Shown here piece after piece: positions 50,384-63,697 of a DNA stretch of 64,000 nucleotides. The notes under the pieces were generated by a model. It saw only the letters and a list, made by a program, of their open reading frames with translations. It was not told the origin of the DNA and did not search any database. Source of the DNA: Litomosoides sigmodontis (taxonomy: Eukaryota > Nematoda > Chromadorea > Rhabditida > Onchocercidae). Location of the stretch: positions 5,004,507 to 5,068,506 of the forward strand of contig OY718803.1 of NCBI GenBank assembly GCA_963070105.1. The letters run 5' to 3'. The translations under genes were made by a program, and so were the position numbers. Each line of letters opens with the position of its first letter. Positions within the stretch are counted from its first letter, which is position 1.

Positions 50384-51297
50384 AGGGATATAATTATGCA
50401 ATCACAATGCCTGTTACGTAACCAAAAGTGTATGCGTTTCAAATTCCACAACTGATGGTAACCAATTTCGAAAGATTTGATTATGCAAATATGATCGCAT
50501 AATTATTTGCCCTTTACTGTACTTGCCCAAATTTTACTCTTCACATAACAGGAACAGCAAATGACTCATTACAATTAGAAAGTGCGAATATTAATTTACC
50601 TGGATAAGTCTAACTGAAAACATTCTATAAATGATGTTCGGAAGCAAAAGACTGAAAAGCCTGTGCTGCATGTATATATACATGAGATGCAAATCATCAT
50701 TTAATAACAGACATTCTAATGAAATTTTAAAAAAACCTTGTAGATTATCCGACTGAAAATTAGCAGAGGAGGAGTAATGAACAAACAACAAAAGCTTAAA
50801 CATTAATAATTAGTTGTAGTTTGTCAAGTAAAGCAAACCACAGTTTTAATTATTGGAACATTTGTTGGGTGTCAAGTGAAAGGAAAATTTACTGCCACAA
50901 TGCTTTGCTGCTAAGTATTGTGGCAGCAAATTCGCCCACAATGATATATCGCTACTTCACATTTCCATTATTGCAATTCAACTTATCATCACTTAATTAT
51001 TAATAACATAATACACGTAAAGAGTTGTTAGGACATAACAGACGAAGTTAGTTAGCTAAATGTTAAATGCAGAAAAGTGGTTGAAATTGACATACACATA
51101 AAAGCAAAAGCGCTAAATGCTTTAGATTTTATTTTTAAAGTCTTTTTTTAAAACTATTCATCTTTAGAGTTTTTTTGGTTATTTTCAAATTTTAATTTAA
51201 TTTTTTGGGTTTTTTCAAAAAATACATCTTCTCTGATACCAGAAAATTTTGAGAGAATACAAATTTTACAGTAATTTACCCATAAGAAACTGAGACA

Positions 51298-51328
<31 letters not shown>

Positions 51329-51329
51329 T
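51298..51329. repeat. (GT)n microsatellite
   Basis: About 15 GT units with one TATG interruption. Confidence 0.9.
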
Positions 51330-51999
51330 AAGGAAGTGGTAATACAGATAGTTCACTGATTTAGGGATGAACATCGTACAGTTCGATGCTATCCAGAAAT
51401 TCCGATAATTCATCTACAAAGAGGAAACTGCAAAGGAATATGAGAGAACATGTATGAAATAGGGTTAAAATGGCAGGCAGGTAGAATTTCATGAGAGGAT
51501 GTGAATTAGATGTAATATACAAGTACACTACAGTACTATACAGCTACTAGGATTGATAATACAAATTTGTACAAAGTTGGAAGGGACAATACAACTGTTA
51601 GAGACAATACGATGCATGTGGAATAGACAGAGATATCGCAATAGCTAATGTAAAAGCTAATCGCTCTTCAGATTTAAAGCTTTATGTTCGTTCATGGAAT
51701 ATAGGATACTTTGTAGACAATGCGAAAGATTAAGACGAAAACTTTGCGACATCACCTGTAACATACAATGCAACGGTGAAATAGTATCTTACAAAAAGAC
51801 TCAAACAGGTGGCACACCACTTTCCAACCTGCTGATGACCTTGTTGAGAATCTTTCAATGCGTTAGAAAGTAAGCAGAAATTATCTGTAAAATGATTATG
51901 CTAAAAAATTTCAAATTTGTCGATTATCTGTTGGAAAACATCCTTCCAATTAAACTATCGGGACATTTGAGGATCCTCCAACAGCTGTCAATTGCACAG

Positions 52000-52005
52000 T
52001 TTATT
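52000..52005 (-). promoter_or_regulatory. possible poly(A) signal, TP53INP-like gene
   Basis: AATAAA on -, about 330 nt after the stop codon, the first seen. Confidence 0.35.
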
Positions 52006-52334
52006 ATAAAATATACCTGAATATACTTGTAATACACGATGATAAAAAAAAAGTATTGACTGATAAGGTATAACTATCAAGTGAGGCATTTTAGAAGGTG
52101 CTGTACGGGGGGATGACGTAAATATTGTATGAGAATTGTTACTGCGTTGATTTTAAAATCCAAAAGTTGAAGTGGTTGAGTGTAACTTTTCCTTGCTGAA
52201 TTCTGCTGTGCATTCAGTAGCAGGAGAAGAAGTTAGAGTGTGATGATGGTCGTCTGACGCAAATTAAAATGAAATAAAAATCCACGCTTTTTTTTTGTTT
52301 TTGTTTAATCGTTTCCTCGAACTCGTGTTAATAC

Positions 52335-53875
52335 TTAGTTCAAACTGTTCACTTTACGGTCATTGTTACGTCCAGCCAATAAACGACTGGTTTTTTTTGA
52401 GCGCGGTTTGGTTTTACAATCCGTTGCAAAGTGTCCAGCAGCGGTGGATCTGAAAGCGAATTCTTTCGTGAAAATCTCTCTTAAGTTTAACTCGATTTTC
52501 ATATCAATGAATAACCATTATTACTTCTGAGTTATCCTTATCCGATTCATCAATCATCTGACACTTTTCCAATTAATAACATTGCGATATATTACGACAA
52601 TATTATTGAGTGACTTCTTTTTCATGAAATTAAAAATTAAAAGAGATTGAATCTGAGCTCCTGTATAATACCTTACTGATGGGAATAGAATTGTTGATTA
52701 AAAGCAAGTTGATTCATTCATTTACTGCCTATGGATATTAGCAACGACAACTGATTAACCAGTTGTTATCAACTGATATGGGAGTGACTGACTAATGAAT
52801 TAAAATTTACCTCTTCATTTTAGCAGCATTATTTAGCATGTTTAGTGTTTTGTTGTTAGCACTATTGTTGATAATATTGCTTGAATGTTTTTTGTCAGCA
52901 TCGCCACTAACTCCTAGCAGATGATTTTCGAAAAGCTGTAAAAGAAACGGTATTCAATCCTGACAACTTAAATAGCATAAATATCAAAGATTACTCGCAT
53001 TGGTTAATTATAGCAAATTTTGATGACGAATTTCACCTTTCGTTCCAATTCCTTTCTTTCGATAGCTTTTTGTTTTGCTTGACGCACTCTTTCCACATGC
53101 TTCCCCGATATTCCCTTACGTGGTTCACGATTCCAAGCACAATCATAAGTGATTGATTCCGGTGACAGTATATCATTATGTGGAAGAGTTGATGCAGGTG
53201 ATAGCGATCGTGAAGATTCAGTAACCACCGTTGACAGTTCATCATCGATTGCTATGAGGTCTGGTTCCGGAACGATCACTGGTGTCGAACGACCAGAAGA
53301 TAATCGTCCTTGAAATGAAAGAATTATTTATGTAATAGCTTTTTGAATTCTATTTATTTCTTTCGAACAGCGTTGTTGTCATAATTATCAGTCAGTAATT
53401 AGTTTGCCCTTCTACAGATAATAACACAGGCGTTAGACTGAACTGAACAGTAGTTTCTTTTCCAACTGTCGCACTGTCCCACTCTCACTGCGTTAGCACA
53501 CCAGTAAAATCACATTGAATTATAACAGCGAAATGGCGTTTTTACCATCAAGTAGAATCCAGTCGTCGTCCTTCATTTCCGAACTCCCACTCGGTAAATT
53601 AAAAGCAACCAATTCGGTTGAATTCGTCAGCACGGTAACATTCTCCTAAAAATGCTTCCTGGAAAACTTGTTAGAAACCTAAACTGTGGTGAAAAGTTTT
53701 CATAGCTAAAGCTGTCGGTAAATTTCAGCGGTCATCGGTAACACCCCTATTCGATGAGGGAAGTGATAACATCATATGCTCAGGTAGACCAGAGAGATTT
53801 GAAAATACTTACTTTTGTGTTATGGTCATTAACATCCTCACTGCCAAAGAAATAACCATAGAAACCGTCCAGCAT
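52335..53875 (-). CDS. TP53INP/DOR-like autophagy adaptor, candidate
   Basis: Members shuttle between nucleus and autophagosomes, bind LC3/GABARAP and co-activate transcription. Five exons (53875-53813, 53645-53546, 53308-53037, 52935-52811, 52449-52335) join to 224 aa; human TP53INP2 is about 220 and TP53INP1 about 240. Residues 1-11 (MLDGFYGYFFG) resemble the aromatic family N-terminus. Residues 47-54 read DDDWILLD, an acidic LIR with core W50 and L53, at the expected place. The middle is Ser/Pro-rich. About 127-150 is a basic helix (HVERVRQAKQKAIERKELER) comparable to the conserved C-terminal helix. An Asn-rich linker and a basic end follow. Each exon junction keeps frame. Similarity outside the N-terminus, the LIR and the basic helix is weak, so another LIR-containing protein is possible. 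Confidence 0.58.
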
Positions 53876-54943
53876 GTTGTAATTGATTGATAAAATTCAG
53901 AAAAAGTTCGTTGGAAGATTTTTTGGTCGAAGAATTAGGAATTACAGAAAAGAACTTCTGTACAGGAAAGACTGATCACTAATACGAGAGAAATGTGAAG
54001 ATTTGCTGAAGGAGAGAGAGTGCTTTCAGTAAATGCAAATGAGACTGTGGAAGATGATAAATCCAGTGATGATGATGATGACGATGAAAGGATATGGCAA
54101 AGTAAGGAAGCAAGCAAGTGAGGATTGTTGTGTTGCGGGGGAGCCTGAAATTACAATGGAAATTAATTAAAAATTTAATTTAACAACTGTTTCGACGCGC
54201 CAATAAATACATTTCAATGCAAAGACAAATGCGAAACACTGAAATTCTCAGCAAGAAACTGTTTTACCACAAGGCTAAAAGCACATGTCAGAAACTTCAG
54301 ATAATTGTCGTCATCTAATCTAAACAAAAACATAAAATCTGAAACTGTGAAACAATTCTTTTGAAATGGAAACAGTTTCGAAGATATGTTAATATCCAGC
54401 AAACAGCGCTGTAGAAATGAAGAAATGAAATGGACGGGAAGATTTCTATACAGGTGCCTTGTCCTTGACCGGTGCACTCAATGTTCGATACGACGGTACG
54501 CTAATAAATATATTTATATATTTAATTCGTAAACGAGGTTTCTGAAGGTTTCTGAGTGAAGTTTTTGTGCACCGATATGCAAAAACTTTCGTCTTCGAAA
54601 AAAGGTCAACTTGATAGCCGATTATCATTACATTACAAAGTCTTGCTACTTGAAATTTTAAATAAGACTAGAGGATGGAAACCTACTGCTCAAATATAAA
54701 AGCTATGCAGTGACTCCGATTTCATTTCCATGCCATATGGTCACAGTGCATCATAGTCACTGCAGCTGACCACTTTCCATGAAGCTACTTGTAATCATTT
54801 TTGAACATCCTTTAACTGAAGAATGAAGCAATAGCAAGGGATGATAGAAGCCATCATATGCAAAGATCGACGTGATCATCATCATCGCTTAGATGAGTGG
54901 CAGAGGAAAGTATGACGTAGAAGTGTGGATGTGTTGAATTGAT

Positions 54944-54944
54944 T

Positions 54945-54982
<38 letters not shown>
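54944..54982. repeat. (CT)n microsatellite
   Basis: About 18 CT units with one TTT interruption. Confidence 0.9.
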
Positions 54983-55898
54983 AAAATGAATCCGTCAACT
55001 GGGAGTGCAGTAGGCATTTTCAATCTCTATTACAACAGCAACACACAAATATCATCTCACCAACCAACTTCACCACGGCCGACTGAGAGAGAGGTTGTTA
55101 GCTTCCTCGTCATAAAGAAGAAAAAACTCTCACTTGTCGTTGTCATTCTCCACGCGCAAATAAAACAGCAAAGCCGCTTAGCTTTGTTTATTTCCATGTT
55201 TTCCAATAACATCGGATGATGGTAAGCCTTTGCCAGAGAGCCCATCAATTGTCACTGTCACATAAACCTTTTCATAATTACGCTATGCAGTAATCAGGCC
55301 ATTCTATATGTGAACAGTTCAACCATCCCATTGTGCAAGTAAGAAGGCACACGGACATGATTTCTTCAAAATAAATTTTGCAGTACGTCTCATCTTTCCT
55401 TCCCTCACAGTAACAAGAAATGGAAAGGACACTTCTCATTACCACTACAATTACTTACCAGCTACTCCAACTTAATTGACAACTGTCCAAAATAGAAAAA
55501 AGTTTAAAACTTCTATGGAACTAATATCAAAAAAAATAGCACGCATGGTTTTGCCAGTTGCTTCAAATAACAGATGTGAATTAAAATTAGCTGAAATGTT
55601 GATGAAAGCCTATCAATCCATTTGGCAGCTTATAATCACAACACACAATTCATTTTAATTTCATCGGAAAGCTAACGCTTCACACAAGCAGCAATTACTC
55701 ATTTGACAAAGAAAAGAAAAAGGTGCATTGAGTGACAGTACACTGTTATCTAAGTGTGCGTGCATCAATCCGAACTGAGTGTTCGAGTAAGCAGCATATC
55801 CTGAGGAATATGATGTAAGCGACTACCGTGTCCTTTCTCGCTCAGTTCACTCCTTTCCATATGTCCTCTAATTGGAGGTGTAGCAAAGTGAGGGAATT

Positions 55899-56398
<500 letters not shown>

Positions 56399-58147
56399 CA
56401 TTATACAGCAAGGAATGAATTGCGAAGGGAAATAATCCTTCAACTTATACATTCCATCATCCTCTCCTTATACAATAGAAAGAAGTAACTTTTTCAATTC
56501 ACAAAATCTTTCGGACGGTAATTTGGGAAAGAGGCAATGGACATGTTACGGCGGTATGTGAGAAATTCCGCCGCAATCTTTGTGGTTGTGGTGTGACCAA
56601 AGTGACCAAACGAGGAAGTGGTGATGGCTAACTGCTATTTTACTACACAAAAAATTTTTTGCGAAACGATCAGTGTAAGAAAGGAAATGAAAAAAAATGT
56701 ATAAGTCATTATTACTACACTGCCACCCTAACTATAGTCGTTATTATTAAGAGGTACTTACATTCATTCAGAGGTTCGGGACATAAGGAAGTGGTGATGT
56801 TGTAAAAGACTAAAGTTGCACTTTGCTGCAAGAATAGGACAAAGATTCTTCTCACACATTTTTCGCCGTTCTTTTCTCTTTGTCGTAGAAAAGGAGCAAA
56901 AATTGAATTTCTGAGGAAGATACTTGAGGATCGATCACCAAGAAGAGAAGCAAGGGATCTCCTCCTATTCATCAAACAGCTTTATTACACCGACAACGAC
57001 CGCCGTAGGAATAGAAACGAAAAAGAGTCACGGCACTCTCGGCAAAGTTGAGGACGATGGATCAGGGATGAGCAATAGGGTGCTTCTCATCCGATTACTT
57101 AGGTACGGAAGAGGGGACTGTAATGAAGCGTAGAAACAGTAACAATGCTACTGTTGTTGTTGTCGCAACAGCAACTGTAACTGTACAAGCATTAGTTTTG
57201 CATAATTGCCATTGAGTAAGTAAGTAATCACCGCGAAGTTACTTCTATTACTTCTTATCGGTGAGGAAGGGAGAAAGTTTTTGAAATTCTTAAATTTCTC
57301 TCTTCACTGATTAAATAATTAATGGAACCGTTTTCTTTTGTATTTTTTAAGAAGCATCCTTGGAAGCGCACTTTCGTGGCGTATGATTATTCATCTAATT
57401 CCAACACTAAACCGGTAACCGATGATAATAACTGTTCTTTTTTACCTGCGACAGTGCGGGAAGACTGTTCACGCAGAAGTGAGGCAATAAACAGTAAAGT
57501 TGCTGGTGATCGGGGAGGTACGGAATGGGACGGTAGAGTTAGATGAAGTTGAAATGGAAATCAAGAGTGGTGGGAAGTGGAATGAAGATGGATTGCTTCG
57601 TTGGTGCTACTCCTCACGATCGATATCGACGGTGCCGTTTTTTTCAGTTAATTGCTTTCAACCTAACAACTACCCAGCGATATATGTATACATCATATAC
57701 AGATGCGATGCATTGGAGCCGAGGAAGAGAAGAAGGAAGGAATTTCGAATTTATGCGAAAAGATTTCAGGCTTTCCTGCCTTCCGTACATTAACACTTAA
57801 CAGCCAACCTGCCCGAGGTGGCATGTGCAAAAGCACTACTAAATATGTTGAAAATGTGATATGTGAAGATAGATAGATGGATGTGTGTTGCAGTCGTTGC
57901 TGCTGTTGTTGTGGTTGTTATTGTTGTTGTTGTCGTGCTGGATGAGAGGGCTGCCACGAGAAGTGGAAGAGAGAGAGGAGGAGAGATTGTCACCAGTAAT
58001 TTCAACCCCAACGTATATGACCACCACCAATCAACGAACCACACCAACCAGTCAACCAACCAACCGACGAAACCACTAGTACCACGCATTATCGGCTCGA
58101 TGCTGTCAACCACACCGCTGCAGCGGTGAACAGCGCGGGGCAAAATG

Positions 58148-58165
58148 CAGCAGCAGCAGCAGCAG
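58148..58165. repeat. (CAG)6
   Basis: Six perfect CAG units, not in a recognised coding frame. Confidence 0.85.
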
Positions 58166-58501
58166 AGACGTCGTGGAAGGAGGGAAGCTGCGGATGCTTC
58201 ACTTAGTTCATTTCCACTGATTGCACACCAGCTTTTCCCTTACGCGCAGCGCAGATATTTGCGCGGTGCCTCTGCCTGGCTGCTTGCGTAGGAGAGAATG
58301 AGTGGTGCGGGAAAGGGCAGGCAGCCTCGCACGCGAAGAGGGCCTCTCATCCATTTTCAGGCACGAGATGGACATTAAGCGCAAGCGAATGCGAAAAGGT
58401 GTAGAGAGGAGGAGAAGGGTGCAATGATAGCAGCAGTTGTGATGGCTGTAAGGGTAGAAGTAGTGGGGCAGTGGTTGTTGTGGTTGTAGTTGTGGTAGAG
58501 A

Positions 58502-58521
58502 TGTGTGTGTGTGTGTGTGTG
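58502..58521. repeat. (TG)n microsatellite
   Basis: Ten TG units just upstream of the signal-peptide exon. Confidence 0.85.
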
Positions 58522-58544
58522 CGGTGTATCGATTCACAGATCAG

Positions 58545-58615
58545 ATGAAAACCGCTTTCGGTGTCCTTTTCGTGTTGACTTCAAGTCTTCCTCCTATTCA
58601 TGCCGTGCTGGGAAG
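58545..58615 (+). CDS. orphan first exon encoding a signal peptide
   Basis: The ATG is directly preceded by an AG (ATTCACAGATCAG), as at a trans-splice site. It opens MKTAFGVLFVLTSSLPPIHA: a basic n-region, a hydrophobic core and a small-residue cleavage site after IHA, an archetypal signal peptide. The exon ends at GGAAG/GTAAGT, a consensus donor, in phase 2. I could not find a convincing next exon on + before the window ends. A 26-codon TG-repeat-derived frame after an acceptor at about 59588 fits the phase but is low-complexity. Either the first intron is very long, spanning the DDX41 region, or this is chance. Confidence 0.4.
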
Positions 58616-61600
58616 GTAAGTGATAGTGGATGGGAAGTTAGTCAGTGAGTCAATAGAACTCATTTCTGATCGAAAATAACAGCGAAGAGTGACTGTTGGG
58701 GCGCAAGTTTACTGCGTTCTTCTTGCTTACCGCCATCATCAAGGGCTTCAAGCTGATGGCAGTTGCAAGGAAAGATCTGTGCGGAGGACTGTTTGCAGAG
58801 GCGTTGGGTGAAAGGTCACTGGAAATGGATGGGACGCTGGTGGCATCCGAAGGATGAAGGCGTTCCTCACTGTGGCATGAGGCGCAGTAACAGTTGGAAG
58901 ATATCGCTCTAGCCTTTCCAATAAATTAGGAAAAACGCTCCATCTCTGAAATTGCTGCAAGCACACAGAAAGAGTGGAAGGAAGTGACAATGAATCGATG
59001 GACGTTCGTGAAGTAGGAATTGAACTGTTAGAACGCTCACTATCGATTCCATGGAGGGGCTGTGGTGTCCGACTCGCAGCTAGCTGAATTCATTGATAAG
59101 CCTAACGTCCTTTTCATCAGAATCCTTTTGTGAATTTGGTTAGTGTCGTTGATTTTTGCAGATGGATTTAGTCTCTAGCGAGTCTATTTATCTAGTTCGC
59201 TTGGCTCTCAGAGATTTCAGCGGATTAGAGTAAGAAAAACATTGTTTTGAAACGGAGTGACAATTTAAACTGATCGGATTTGAAGGAGCCTAAATTCATT
59301 TATGTTCGGTGAGGTGAGGAAGAGGTTGGGAATTAGGTGCTAGCAGAGGAAAGACACACGTAGAGGATAGTGGGTAGGTGATGCGCTTGTCGAATAGATC
59401 TCTTGAAAGAACGGAAAGGTTAAAAGTCAAGGTGAGCCACCGTCCATGGGAGAGGGAGTGAGTGGGAAGCGACATTTTGCTAGCACAGTGCGCTCTATCC
59501 TCCAAACCGATATTGGCCCTTATCGCAGTGGCGCAGTGCAGCGGCGATGTCACACAGCTTCCGTTTCGCATCGTTTCTTCTTCCGCAGAGCTATGTGTGT
59601 GTGTGTGTGTTGTTGGGTTGCTTGTGCGTGTACTTGTGACCTGTACCATCCGAGCAGCTGGGCAGCTTGACGGAGGTCATCAGTGTACGCGGCGGCACTG
59701 GACGCTCTACAGGGCAAATTGATAGATAGCACTCGAGAATTCCACTTTCTCCTCTCTCTACAACGATATGCATGCCATCCTAAATGGTTTCCTTCGGTTT
59801 CTCCTCTCCTTCCTTGACCAACCGAATAACACGCTGGAACAAAATGAAGTAGAACCTGTTTTGAATACTGTTCGCACCCTCGTCCCGCCAGTCAACCTCT
59901 TTCAGGATCTATCCCTTCCATCGTCATCATCATCATCAGCAACAGCAACAGCAACAACAGTAGCAACGGCAATGCTGAGGCGCAATGGATGATTACAACA
60001 AAACAGGAGAGGTTGAACAAAATTTTTTATTGCTCATACCACACATGCACATACACACACACACACAGTGATATAAAATTACAGAGTGATTTTGAATTTT
60101 AAAATTCGTTGAGAAATGGGAAAAATCGACCCTATTTAAAAGTTCCTTTTTTGACAAAGAACTTCAAATTCAAATTCTTTAGCTGTTGCTTTTACATTCA
60201 TCACATTTGTGAGCTTCTAAAGTTATTCAGGAATTCTGCCTGTCCAAAATCATTACTGTTCGTGCCTGGCAATAACTTAATTTTTTTTGTCCATCAACCC
60301 TCTTTACCATTCAAGTTCTAAATTTTGCTCAGTTGGTTTTTCAAGATGTTTCTTCGATGTTTTCAAAACACAGCAAAATTTGCACGAAAAATAAGAACTT
60401 TGAATTATTTCTTTCATCCTACAAAAAGTATCGAATGTGAAAGTACAAAATAACAATTCAGAAGAATTGCGGCACAAAATAGTAAACGATTACGAACAAA
60501 GAGGAAAATGTATGTAAAGAGGGTAATTTCAATAAATTGAACAAATAAATAAATTAGTTACCAGTCAGGTCATGTGAACTGAAAATTTGTTTTAGTTCAA
60601 TTGAAAATGAGAAAGCAAGTCGGATATCACGCCAAAGTTAAGTGCTAATACTTAAAAATAAGTTTTAAACTTCGATAGCACATTATTTGTCTAGTTGGAT
60701 TTGGCAGCAAACTAAGTTTGACATTGATTTTAAAATTATATTTAGAACAGCTGACTAAACGTCAAAAATCTATATCTCTCATTATTCATTTTTCATTGTC
60801 CTAGTTCAGTCACTGGTGAAACTAGGCTTCTAATGTCTTAGCTACAGCGAAGATTAGCAAGGCTTAACCAGAAGCACAGGTGAACTTCTTACATGACTTC
60901 GCTTTTCGTGCAAATTTTCCTAAATTAAATTTGGCGAAAAAATTGTTTGTTGCTTAACAGCACCGCATCACATTCAATATGTACATTAGTTTTCCAATCA
61001 TCCAATAAGACAAGTCTTTTTTTCTTGCACACAATGGTTATTCTAATAATTTCATTATATTTTAAATTTCAGCAAAACAAGTTCACCATTCAACATTCCA
61101 TTTTCTGAATTCTGTTAGCATAATTCTTTCAGAATACCTATTCTTTATGTATAATTGGTGCATGGAAGCTTCATCACGTTACTTACCTCATGGCTCAACG
61201 TATAAGCAATTGAATGTTTACTCCATCATCTCCGTTGGAGAGGATGTTTGAAAAATGAAAATAAGAGCAGCTGTATCGCTGGGATGGTCGAAAATAGATG
61301 TAATCAGATTTTATTCATTCCTCCTGTCTCTTCACACGAATGTTTAATGATTTATAATTTATCTATTCGATTAGATATTGCAGTAAGTGCTTTAGTAAAG
61401 AAATTAGTGAGCCGATCGATATCTTATGTTTGGTTTCAAATTAGAAATAAAATGCTTAGATTCTAGATGAGAGCGGAAAATGAGGTCATCCAATTAGTCC
61501 AATAGGCCAAACATCTCCAAAGCGTGTCAATACTGTCATTATTTCGTTGTATCGCAATTAAAGAAATAAAACTTGTTTTGAGACCTCTCCCACGGAAGGA

Positions 61601-62470
61601 GCCTTTTGTTAAAGGTGAAAAAGGATTTCACAACAATGGTAGGTAGAAAATGATGAAATTTTAAATCGAAACTTCCGAATTTGAGGTTGATAAACAGAAA
61701 AGCATTATAATAGCAAATAAACTAATATATTAATAAACAAAGAAACGACAGATATTGAACAAAAAATAAACAATTTATTGTTCAATCTAAACTATTCCGA
61801 CCGTCTCCATCGTTTTCACAATGTTACTGTAATTTCGATAATAGCTCATTTCTCTCAAATTTCTTAATTTGCTGAGATACAAATGATCACAGACACGAGT
61901 CTTACAAATACAAGAGTAGGTCAACTTGCACTTAAAATCTCTAAACGGATCTTAATTTGCTGTAAGATTCTTTAATTTGCTGTTCCTCTTTAAAAAACAA
62001 TATCGTCATTCCAGATCATGTGCTCGTTATAATCACACAATAGATACATAAATTTTAACGATTCCTTTGTATTTGAAATTCGTATGCTAAAATATGTCAA
62101 GAATGGTAGAGTAAACATAAACACCTACTCCATAAAAAACTTTTGTTTAATAACTACACATTTTCCGTAAACACATTTCATTAATTGTAAATACATTTCA
62201 TAAGGTTGTTTAGGGTGTTAGGAGGCAAGAACTGTTTGTTTGACAAAGTCAATAAGGTTATTATTGGAGTAACCGAACAAAGAAAAGATCATTTCAGAAG
62301 GCAGAAAAATCAAAACATATAAAAAAATGTTATACCGCTACACAGCCAGTTAAGTTCCTGTTCGGTAAGGAAAAATACATTCCGATGAAAATTATTGATT
62401 TTTTACATCTGCTATTTCAAAACAAGAAATGATCCAAAAGATACATTGAACAAAATACAATCAAGCACCC
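58616..62470. other. region between the signal-peptide exon and DDX41
   Basis: The first 1.3 kb is GC-richer with (TG)n and CAA/CAG repeats. After 60 kb it is AT-rich without recognisable exons on either strand. It may be intergenic or the intron of the gene starting at 58545. Confidence 0.5.
59162..59229 (+). other. exon-like segment with strong splice sites
   Basis: GATTTTTGCAG abuts an ATG. The frame (MDLVSSESIYLVRLALRDF...) stays open for 22 codons to a GA/GTAAGA donor. It cannot follow the exon at 58545, since the phase gives an immediate stop. It would have to be the first exon of another transcript, or an alternative start. Confidence 0.25.
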
Positions 62471-63697
62471 TCAAATTTCTTCGCCTCCGTAGTCAGGACG
62501 AGAAAGATAGGCTGCTGTCTGAAAAAACATTACTTTTTGAAAATTCTGATTTCAGCAAAACAAAAGCAGAAATAGGGTATCAACTTAAGCAGAAACGATA
62601 CTGTTTAAAATTTCGATTCTAAGAAATTGTTCTGATCTGCATCTGTTTTCTTTTCTCGCTCACCTCGTTATACTTTAAAAAAGTACTCTCAAAATAAGAA
62701 TGACCACGATCTGCACAATACCTGCCTTTGCAGGAAGACTACTAAGACTTCAATTAATGTGCACATCATGTTTGAATTAAACATTTTGACAAACAGAAAT
62801 GTTAACAAGATCGAAACCCAACACAACCAACCTTCGTTTGGACATTTTCTAATTTCGGACAATTTGTTATACGATGACCCAAACCAGAACAATATGCACA
62901 GCCTTTGTCGTCAGCATTTGCGGAGTCACTAGGTAGCTCTAGTTCCGGACCACCCATATCTCGAAGGAATAAGGGCAACTCTTGACCAGCTTCGAGCAGT
63001 AAAGCTCGTAAGTCTTGCAGTACAGACATATCTATAAAACAACAAACATAATCAAAGGTCAGCAGAAATTGATTTTCTATTCGTAAAATTTGTTTTTGAA
63101 AATCCAAATGCAAGCTAACCTGCTCTCCTATTTATGAAAGTTGTAGCCATCCCCTTCCTACCAGAACGTCCTGTGCGACCAATGCGATGTACTAAAATAA
63201 GGAAAAATATGCGGGTAAACTATTTGATATAGCATTTTTCAAAAAATAAACACCAGAGAGTCAGAAATTAGATCATTTGACATGAAATGTCATAGCTGCA
63301 GTAGTTTGCAAAAGAAAAGTACCATAATTTTCAATATCTTCAGGCATATCGAAATTGATCACGTGCTGGATATTTTCGAAATCTAAACCTTTCGAAGCGA
63401 CATCGGTTGCTACGAGAACATCTTTTTCACCTCGTCTGAAGGCGTCAACTCCGGTGTGACGATCTTTTTGGTCTAAAATTACAAGCAAGTCTTCTCAGTA
63501 TGAATGTGATTAAGAGTTTCAATTCAGAACAAAGTTTGTTGCTTTACTTCTAAAGCTACGACTACTCATAAATCAAAAAAATATGAATTAAAAATCTACC
63601 TTTCCCGCCATGCAGGGAAGCCACATCAACTCCTTTCACCAACAAATATTCATAAATATTGTCCACATCACTCTTTTTCTCCGCAAATATCAAAACT
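62471..63697 (-). CDS. DDX41: DEAD-box RNA helicase DDX41 (abstrakt/SACY-1), 3' part
   Basis: A nuclear ATP-dependent RNA helicase of the spliceosomal C complex. Five 3' exons are visible (63697-63600, 63472-63323, 63191-63120, 63031-62832, 62518-62471), about 188 residues. The N-terminal half, including Q, DEAD and SAT motifs, lies beyond the right edge; 63698-64000 looks intronic. The visible part starts [20 protein letters not shown] (helicase domain 2). It continues through the motif V region [14 protein letters not shown] and motif [12 protein letters not shown]. It ends with a CCHC zinc knuckle, C-A-Y-C, GLGH, TNC, which within this helicase family marks DDX41. All junctions are phase-consistent. 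The last 16-codon exon ([15 protein letters not shown]) is placed by a strong TTTTTTCAG and correct phase but is not conserved enough to be certain. Confidence 0.95.

Larger units (their letters stand above)
45027..52334. other. intergenic, basigin-like to TP53INP-like
   Basis: 7.3 kb of AT-rich sequence with several microsatellites and one GC-richer exon-like island at 48.8 kb. No protein family is recognised on either strand. Confidence 0.55.

Noticed and set aside
57863..58129. Val-run and Thr/Asn/Gln-rich frame
   Set aside because: Derived from GTT/GTG and CCAACC repeats; a second frame and the - strand are equally open.
59589..59668. Cys-rich frame as exon 2 of the signal-peptide gene
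   Set aside because: Phase fits, but the cysteines come from a TG repeat and the frame stops after 26 codons; too weak to join.
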